Shown: positions 5,966 through 9,218 of the stretch, in pieces
Layout: each line of letters opens with the position of its first letter
Numbering within the stretch: the stretch's first letter is position 1
Assembly (NCBI GenBank): GCA_903822375.1
Contig: CAIJOU010000240.1
Location: 1-9,218, forward strand
Length of the DNA stretch: 9,218 bases
DNA from: Candidatus Hydrogenedentota bacterium
Lineage (GTDB): Bacteria; Hydrogenedentota; Hydrogenedentia; Hydrogenedentales; CAITNO01
Direction of reading: 5' to 3'
Notes under the pieces: generated by a model
Told to the model about the DNA's origin: nothing
What the model saw: only the letters and a program-made list of their open reading frames with translations
Database searches by the model: none
Translations under genes and position numbers: made by a program

Positions 5966-6919
5966 CTATTTCTTGTTGGCAACCATCTCGAACTTCACCT
6001 TGACCTCGGGCAGAATCGGCAAGCTGATGTTCAGGTCCTTGTTCTCGTAGACCGCCGGGCCGACGCCCCACTGATTGCGGTCGATGAAGACCTCGCAGGT
6101 GGCCGTGATGCTGTTGCCGGACTCTTTGATGGTCAGCGGCAGCTCATAGCCGATGGTCTTGTCGCGCATGGTCCACGCCACGGTGGCGACATACTGCTCG
6201 CCGTTCTTGACGATCTTCTGACTGACCAGTTTGGCTTCGGGGTAGGTCGCCACGTCAAAGAACATGCTGCTCTTGAGCACGCCGGTCAGGATGGCGTTTT
6301 CCGAGTTGATCGTCGCCGTCTTGATCGCCACGTCAAAGGACATCTGTTCCAGGTTGCCGCCCGGCACATTCACGGTGCCGCTGAACCCTCCGAACATGCC
6401 GCTCATGCCAACCTTTTCGCCGGCAACCTGCTTGTAGCCGGTCCAGTCGAGCGTGGAATCATCCGCGCTGATGGCATAGGTTGCCGCGCCGGAAGTGGGT
6501 GCGGCCGCGGGGCCTGCCGCAGGTGCGGGAGCCGCGGGAGCGGCCGGGGCTGCCGCCGCCGGGGCGGCCTTCTTTTCGTCATCGTCGCCGATGACGGCCT
6601 GTTGCGACAAGGTCTTGGTTCCCACCTTATCCCAACCGTTCGCCGGGGTTGCCGGGGCAGCGGCGGGCGTGGCGGCAGGCGCCGCCGGAGTCGCTGCGGG
6701 AGCCGTCGGAGCGGGGGTGACCGCGGTGGCCGGAGCCGTCGTGGCTGCGGGCGCGGTCGGCTTGGCGTTCAATTCAACCACTTTTCCATGGCCGACATTG
6801 GCAAAATCCTGGTCAGCCTTCGCGCTCTTTTTGCCGTAGCTGAAGCCCTCGACAAAGCCGCCGGCTACGCCAACAGCCAGACACACGGCCACAAGAATCA
6901 CAGTCTTGACGAATTTCAT
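5966..6919 (-). CDS. Membrane-anchored YceI-domain protein with Ala/Pro linker
   Basis: A 317-residue exported or inner-membrane protein. Residues 1-22 (MKFVKTVILVAVCLAVGVAG onward) form a hydrophobic signal or signal-anchor. The single Cys13 is not in a lipobox, so lipidation is not supported. Residues about 53-92 and 118-144 are Ala/Pro repeats, interrupted by a charged segment with GDDDEKK (111-117), and look like an extended spacer. Residues about 148-315 resemble the YceI lipocalin-like beta-barrel: YAISADDSTLDW at the start, FGGFSGTV (176-183), IKTATINSENAILTGVLKS, MFFDVATYPEAKLVS (219-233) and WTMRDKTIGYELPLTI (249-264). YceI proteins bind isoprenoid or amphiphilic ligands in the periplasm; the ligand here is unknown. 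The start at 6919 has AAGGAG (6927-6932) seven bases upstream; the open frame before it is Arg-rich and rejected. The Gfo/Idh/MocA gene upstream is on the same strand and also has Ala/Pro repeats. Confidence 0.85.
   Translation of the reverse strand: MKFVKTVILVAVCLAVGVAGGFVEGFSYGKKSAKADQDFANVGHGKVVELNAKPTAPAATTAPATAVTPAPTAPAATPAAPAATPAAAPATPANGWDKVGTKTLSQQAVIGDDDEKKAAPAAAAPAAPAAPAPAAGPAAAPTSGAATYAISADDSTLDWTGYKQVAGEKVGMSGMFGGFSGTVNVPGGNLEQMSFDVAIKTATINSENAILTGVLKSSMFFDVATYPEAKLVSQKIVKNGEQYVATVAWTMRDKTIGYELPLTIKESGNSITATCEVFIDRNQWGVGPAVYENKDLNISLPILPEVKVKFEMVANKK
6482..6766 (-). repeat. Low-complexity Ala/Pro coding repeat in the YceI protein
   Basis: Residues 52-146 of the YceI-domain protein are mostly Ala and Pro with short TPA and PAAP units in two blocks (about 53-92 and 118-144). 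The DNA is a GC-rich imperfect repeat, prone to length variation by slippage. It probably spaces the beta-barrel away from the membrane anchor. Confidence 0.7.
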
Positions 6920-6967
6920 TATGCATCTCCTTGCGTTGTTGCCCTTGCCGCGACGCGGCGGGCTTTC

Positions 6968-7001
6968 AAAAGGGCTGCAGGACGGCGTCCGTCCCGCAGC
7001 C
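6968..7001 (-). terminator. Intercistronic hairpin / probable intrinsic terminator after the oxidoreductase gene
   Basis: On the minus strand GGCTGC-G-GGACGG pairs with CCGTCC-T-GCAGCC around a three-base loop (6973-7001), a 13-pair stem with one G-U pair. It is followed by CTTTTG (T-run at 6968-6971). It lies 22 bases after the oxidoreductase stop and about 50 bases before the YceI start. The T-run is short, so it may only reduce read-through into the YceI gene, and no convincing separate promoter is seen for that gene. Confidence 0.6.
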
Positions 7002-7023
7002 AATACTAATTACCCATTTGCAC

Positions 7024-8820
7024 TCAGGCCGGAGGGGCGGCCGGGGCGGCCGGAGCCACCGGAGCGGCGGGCGCAGCCGGCGCGGCCGGAGCCGCGGGAG
7101 GCGCCAGCGTGGTCGGGCACGGGCTGGCTTTCACACCGGCCGGCAGCGACTGACCGCACACGGTGCACTTCTCGACGGGATTCGCCTCGGGCTTGGGCAG
7201 CGGCTGGCCGCAGCACTCGCACTTGGGCGGCTCGCACTTCTTGTCGCCCCACTTGGCGTCGTAACCGTAGAAGGAGGGCACTTCGAAGTCGAAGGTGTAC
7301 CAGGCCGGGTCGATCTCGACCGGCTTGCCGGTCTTGCGCGACTGAATGGCCGAGAGGGCGGTGATGGCGGTCGTGAATCCGACCATGTGGTTGTTAAGCG
7401 GCACACCGCCGTTGCGGATGCAGTCGGTGAAGGCATGGAACTGGAACGCATCCGGAATCATCGGGGGGTTCTTGCTGTAGTCCAGATCGTCGCAGGTGCC
7501 GAACAGGGGCATGCCCGAGGTGGCCGCGCCCTTGAACTTGGCCATGCTGCCGCCGCTGGAGGTTTCCTTGGCCAGCTTCTCCGCTTCGGTCATCGGCGGC
7601 GGGGCCGGAAGGCCCGCGGCGGCGGCGGCTTCGGCCGCCTTCTTCTCGGCTTCGGCCGCGGCCTTGGCGGCCTTCTCGGCCAGCACCCACGGCTCGGGAT
7701 AGAACTTGCAGACGTCCTCGGTCAGTTCCAGCGAGCCCTGGTCGCCCTGGATAAGCTCGCAGCAGCCGCGCTTTTCGCAGCTCAGCATGCTGCTGTACAG
7801 GAAGCGCACGGTGTACTTCTTGTTCGCCGAGGTCTCGTCCATCAGCGTCGTGCGCGGCTTCACCGCGATGAAGCCCGGCGAGTTGCGCTTGATGTCGTAC
7901 TCGTAGATCATCATGATGTTGTCGTCGGCCGTGCGGCCGTCGCGCCAGTAGTCCAGACCGCCCACAGAGTAGACGCGGTTCGGCACGGAGCGCATGAACC
8001 AGTTCGAAATGTCGGTCTGGTGCGTGGCCAGCTCGGTGAAGAGGCCGCCGGAAATCTCGTCATAGAGGCGCCAGTTCAGGTGCTTCTCGAGGTCCGTGAT
8101 GTACTTCTTCTCCTCGTCGTTCAGCACGTAGTCCTTGGGCACCGGGCGGCGCCACTGCACATCGCGGTGCCACTGCGAGGTGATGTGCGTGATGCGGCCG
8201 AGCATGCCCCGGTCAAAGGTCATCCACTGGGCCAGATTGTACTTGGGGTTGTAGCGGCGCTGGTGGCCGACCTGCACCCACTTGTTGAGATCGTGGCACT
8301 TGGTGACCAGCGCGCGGCCGTCCTCAACCGACTTGACCAGGGTCTTCTCGCAGAACACGAACTTGCCCGCATCGAGCGAGTCCATCGCAATCTGGAAGTG
8401 CGTGCCCAGCGGGCTCGCGATCACCACTGCGTCCACGTTCGGGTTGGCCAGCAGTTCCTTATAGTCATAGGTGACGGTCGGCGCTTCCCCCGCCATCGCC
8501 ATCTCAATCTGTTCCTGGGTCGGCTTGGCGCCCACGGGCAGGTACTGTTTTGCATTCGACAGGCGCACCAGGTTGACCGAGGCATCCTGATTCGGCTTGT
8601 AGACGTCGGCGACGGCCACAATCTGAATGTCCGGGTTGTGCGTCAGCCCCTCGCGAATGTGGAAGGTGCCCTGCCCGCCCACGCCGATGCAGCCCACGCG
8701 CACTTTGCTGTTCTGCGCATAGCTGAAGGGCGAGTAGCCCGCCGCGATGGTGAACCCCGCCGTGGTGGCGGTGGCGCTCGCGACCTTCATGAAGTCCCGT
8801 CGGTTGATCTCGTTGCTCAT
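7024..8820 (-). CDS. Tat-exported Gfo/Idh/MocA-family oxidoreductase with zinc-ribbon-like C-terminus
   Basis: A 598-residue NAD(P)-dependent oxidoreductase, probably acting on a sugar or polyol outside the cytoplasm. NRRDFMK at residues 6-12 and the hydrophobic stretch to about 28 form a twin-arginine signal, so it would be exported folded with its cofactor. The Rossmann motif GVGGQG is at 46-51. EKT at 158-160 replaces the usual EKP, with Lys159 kept. GGLFTELATHQTD (258-270) carries the expected catalytic His267. YWRDGRTADDN is typical of the family. The usual length is about 350-450; the excess is an Ala/Lys-rich insertion (about 379-425), a cysteine-rich tail with two CxxCGQxLP motifs (534-542 and 552-560) and an Ala/Pro tail (573-598). 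The ATG at 8820 is preferred over GTG at 8826 because AAGGA (8831-8835) lies ten bases from the ATG but only four from the GTG. The YceI-domain gene follows on the same strand. The substrate is unknown. Confidence 0.92.
   Translation of the reverse strand: MSNEINRRDFMKVASATATTAGFTIAAGYSPFSYAQNSKVRVGCIGVGGQGTFHIREGLTHNPDIQIVAVADVYKPNQDASVNLVRLSNAKQYLPVGAKPTQEQIEMAMAGEAPTVTYDYKELLANPNVDAVVIASPLGTHFQIAMDSLDAGKFVFCEKTLVKSVEDGRALVTKCHDLNKWVQVGHQRRYNPKYNLAQWMTFDRGMLGRITHITSQWHRDVQWRRPVPKDYVLNDEEKKYITDLEKHLNWRLYDEISGGLFTELATHQTDISNWFMRSVPNRVYSVGGLDYWRDGRTADDNIMMIYEYDIKRNSPGFIAVKPRTTLMDETSANKKYTVRFLYSSMLSCEKRGCCELIQGDQGSLELTEDVCKFYPEPWVLAEKAAKAAAEAEKKAAEAAAAAGLPAPPPMTEAEKLAKETSSGGSMAKFKGAATSGMPLFGTCDDLDYSKNPPMIPDAFQFHAFTDCIRNGGVPLNNHMVGFTTAITALSAIQSRKTGKPVEIDPAWYTFDFEVPSFYGYDAKWGDKKCEPPKCECCGQPLPKPEANPVEKCTVCGQSLPAGVKASPCPTTLAPPAAPAAPAAPAAPVAPAAPAAPPA
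7027..7104 (-). repeat. Ala/Pro (AAP) repeat tail of the oxidoreductase
   Basis: The last 26 residues (573-598) are a run of AAP units with one Val. The coding DNA is a GC-rich trinucleotide-phase repeat. It resembles the linker of the neighbouring YceI protein in composition, but it is at the extreme C-terminus. Confidence 0.7.
7117..7236 (-). other. Double CxxCGQxLP zinc-ribbon-like module in the oxidoreductase
   Basis: Residues 529-568 contain Cys529, 534, 536, 537, 552, 555 and 568, arranged as two similar knuckles, C534xxC537GQPLP and C552xxC555GQSLP. Four cysteines in two CxxC pairs, 14 residues apart, are what a zinc ribbon needs. This is seen in the sequence; metal binding is inferred. 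Such a module is not part of the standard Gfo/Idh/MocA fold. Confidence 0.6.
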
Positions 8821-8946
8821 GTTCACTGCGTCCTTCTAGTCCGAGGTTTTCGGGAATTTGACACACATCAGTCCCGGTTTTTTGTTCCGTTCCGTCGGGC
8901 GGTGCACGCGAACCGTGCCGTCTCCATACGGACAGGCATTCCCGTG

Positions 8947-8976
8947 ATTATACGATTTACGGCATTTCACTGTCCA
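8947..8976 (-). promoter_or_regulatory. Promoter of the oxidoreductase gene
   Basis: On the minus strand TGGACA (8971-8976, five of six matches) and a perfect TATAAT (8947-8952) are separated by 18 bases. The predicted leader is about 120 bases and contains two small stems (8904-8918 and CGGGA/TCCCG at 8851-8876) before the Shine-Dalgarno. Confidence 0.6.
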
Positions 8977-8981
8977 ACCGC

Positions 8982-9000
8982 CCGATCCGGACGGGATCGG
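8982..9000. promoter_or_regulatory. Inverted repeat upstream of the oxidoreductase promoter (possible operator)
   Basis: CCGATCC (8982-8988) and GGATCGG (8994-9000) are perfect reverse complements five bases apart, starting six bases upstream of the -35 box. The position suits an activator or repressor site. No regulator is known for it. Confidence 0.35.
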
Positions 9001-9218
9001 CCGGTTCTGACGGCACTGCACCGCGGCCCCATACCCAACCACTAAGTGGCTGTTGTGCAATGGCTTCCAGCCGTGCCGCCGTTCAGGTTTCCACCTCTTT
9101 GGACCCGCCAGATGCCGTTTGGTTTCGCCAAAATACAAATAAAACCGACTTCTCAACGTCCCAGCGCGCCCATTTCTTAGTCAGAAGTGAATACGCGCCT
9201 TTCGAGGATTCACATACC

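Larger units (their letters stand above)
8821..9218. other. Non-coding region upstream of the oxidoreductase gene
   Basis: The stretch holds the oxidoreductase leader, a near-consensus promoter, an inverted repeat at 8982-9000, the palindrome CCACTAAGTGG (9039-9049) and a GGCTTCCAGCC hairpin (9062-9072) matching the core of the short repeat at 2290-2308. From about 9075 to the end the DNA is less GC-rich and nothing recognisable is seen. No open frame here has both a ribosome binding site and protein-like composition. Confidence 0.55.

Noticed and set aside
5966..6919. YceI-domain protein as a lipoprotein
   Set aside because: Cys13 lies in VCLAVG within the hydrophobic core, not in an L-[AS]-[GA]-C lipobox at its end.
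6931..9045. A 704-codon open frame on the plus strand opposite the oxidoreductase and the start of the YceI gene
   Set aside because: It is antisense to two convincingly identified genes, rich in Arg, Gly, His and Val as expected for a shadow frame in GC-rich DNA, with no domain or ribosome binding site. Its length reflects codon bias on the opposite strand.
8836..9156. A 106-codon minus-strand frame just upstream of the oxidoreductase
   Set aside because: It overlaps the near-consensus promoter and leader of the oxidoreductase, has Arg/Trp/Pro-rich random-looking composition and no Shine-Dalgarno.
9060..9218. An open plus-strand frame of 53 codons from ATG at 9060 to the window end
   Set aside because: No Shine-Dalgarno, no recognisable motif, and its first codons lie in the GGCTTCCAGCC hairpin. 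Open length is within chance expectation; sequence beyond 9218 would decide.
1..9218. CRISPR array or defence system
   Set aside because: No regularly spaced direct repeats, and no nuclease, reverse transcriptase, toxin or helicase genes are present.

Overview
This is a GC-rich window of ordinary-looking bacterial chromosome with one mobile-element fragment at its left edge. It carries five protein genes that can be named from their sequence and one tRNA. The source cannot be named with certainty. A Tat-exported Gfo/Idh/MocA oxidoreductase, an IS1182-type transposase, scattered GC-rich hairpin repeats and Ala/Pro-rich exported proteins would fit the PVC group (Planctomycetota, Lentisphaerota, Verrucomicrobiota) or Hydrogenedentota. 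That placement is an inference from gene style, not a phylogenetic result.

Left part (1-1242): positions 1-752 (minus) hold the N-terminal 250 codons of an IS1182/IS5-type DDE transposase that runs off the window, preceded by a good promoter. From 753 to 1242 there is no gene. That stretch holds a probable IS end, a 9-bp inverted repeat, a 12-bp palindrome, a large GC-rich composite palindromic repeat (951-1062) and the leader of the next gene.

Middle (1243-5727, plus strand): an extended-SDR nucleotide-sugar epimerase/dehydratase (1243-2211); an intergenic stretch with two short hairpins that look like two copies of one repeat in opposite orientation; a FucP-like 12-helix MFS transporter (2509-3651) with a palindrome-rich promoter and a strong intrinsic terminator; then the chaperone htpG (3802-5727). 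These appear to be separate transcription units.

Right part (minus strand): a 15-bp-stem terminator lies between htpG and a convergent tRNA-Val(GAC), which has its own promoter. Next come a membrane-anchored YceI-domain protein with a long Ala/Pro linker (5966-6919) and, upstream of it, a Tat-signal Gfo/Idh/MocA oxidoreductase (7024-8820). The oxidoreductase has an Ala/Lys-rich insertion, a C-terminal double CxxCGQxLP zinc-ribbon-like module and an Ala/Pro tail. The pair is separated by 104 bases containing a strong hairpin. The 398 bases to the right of 8820 contain a near-consensus promoter with an inverted repeat just upstream and no convincing gene.

No CRISPR array, defence system or phage module is visible. 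The least ordinary items are the zinc-ribbon oxidoreductase next to the Ala/Pro YceI protein, and the structured repeats in the intergenic DNA.
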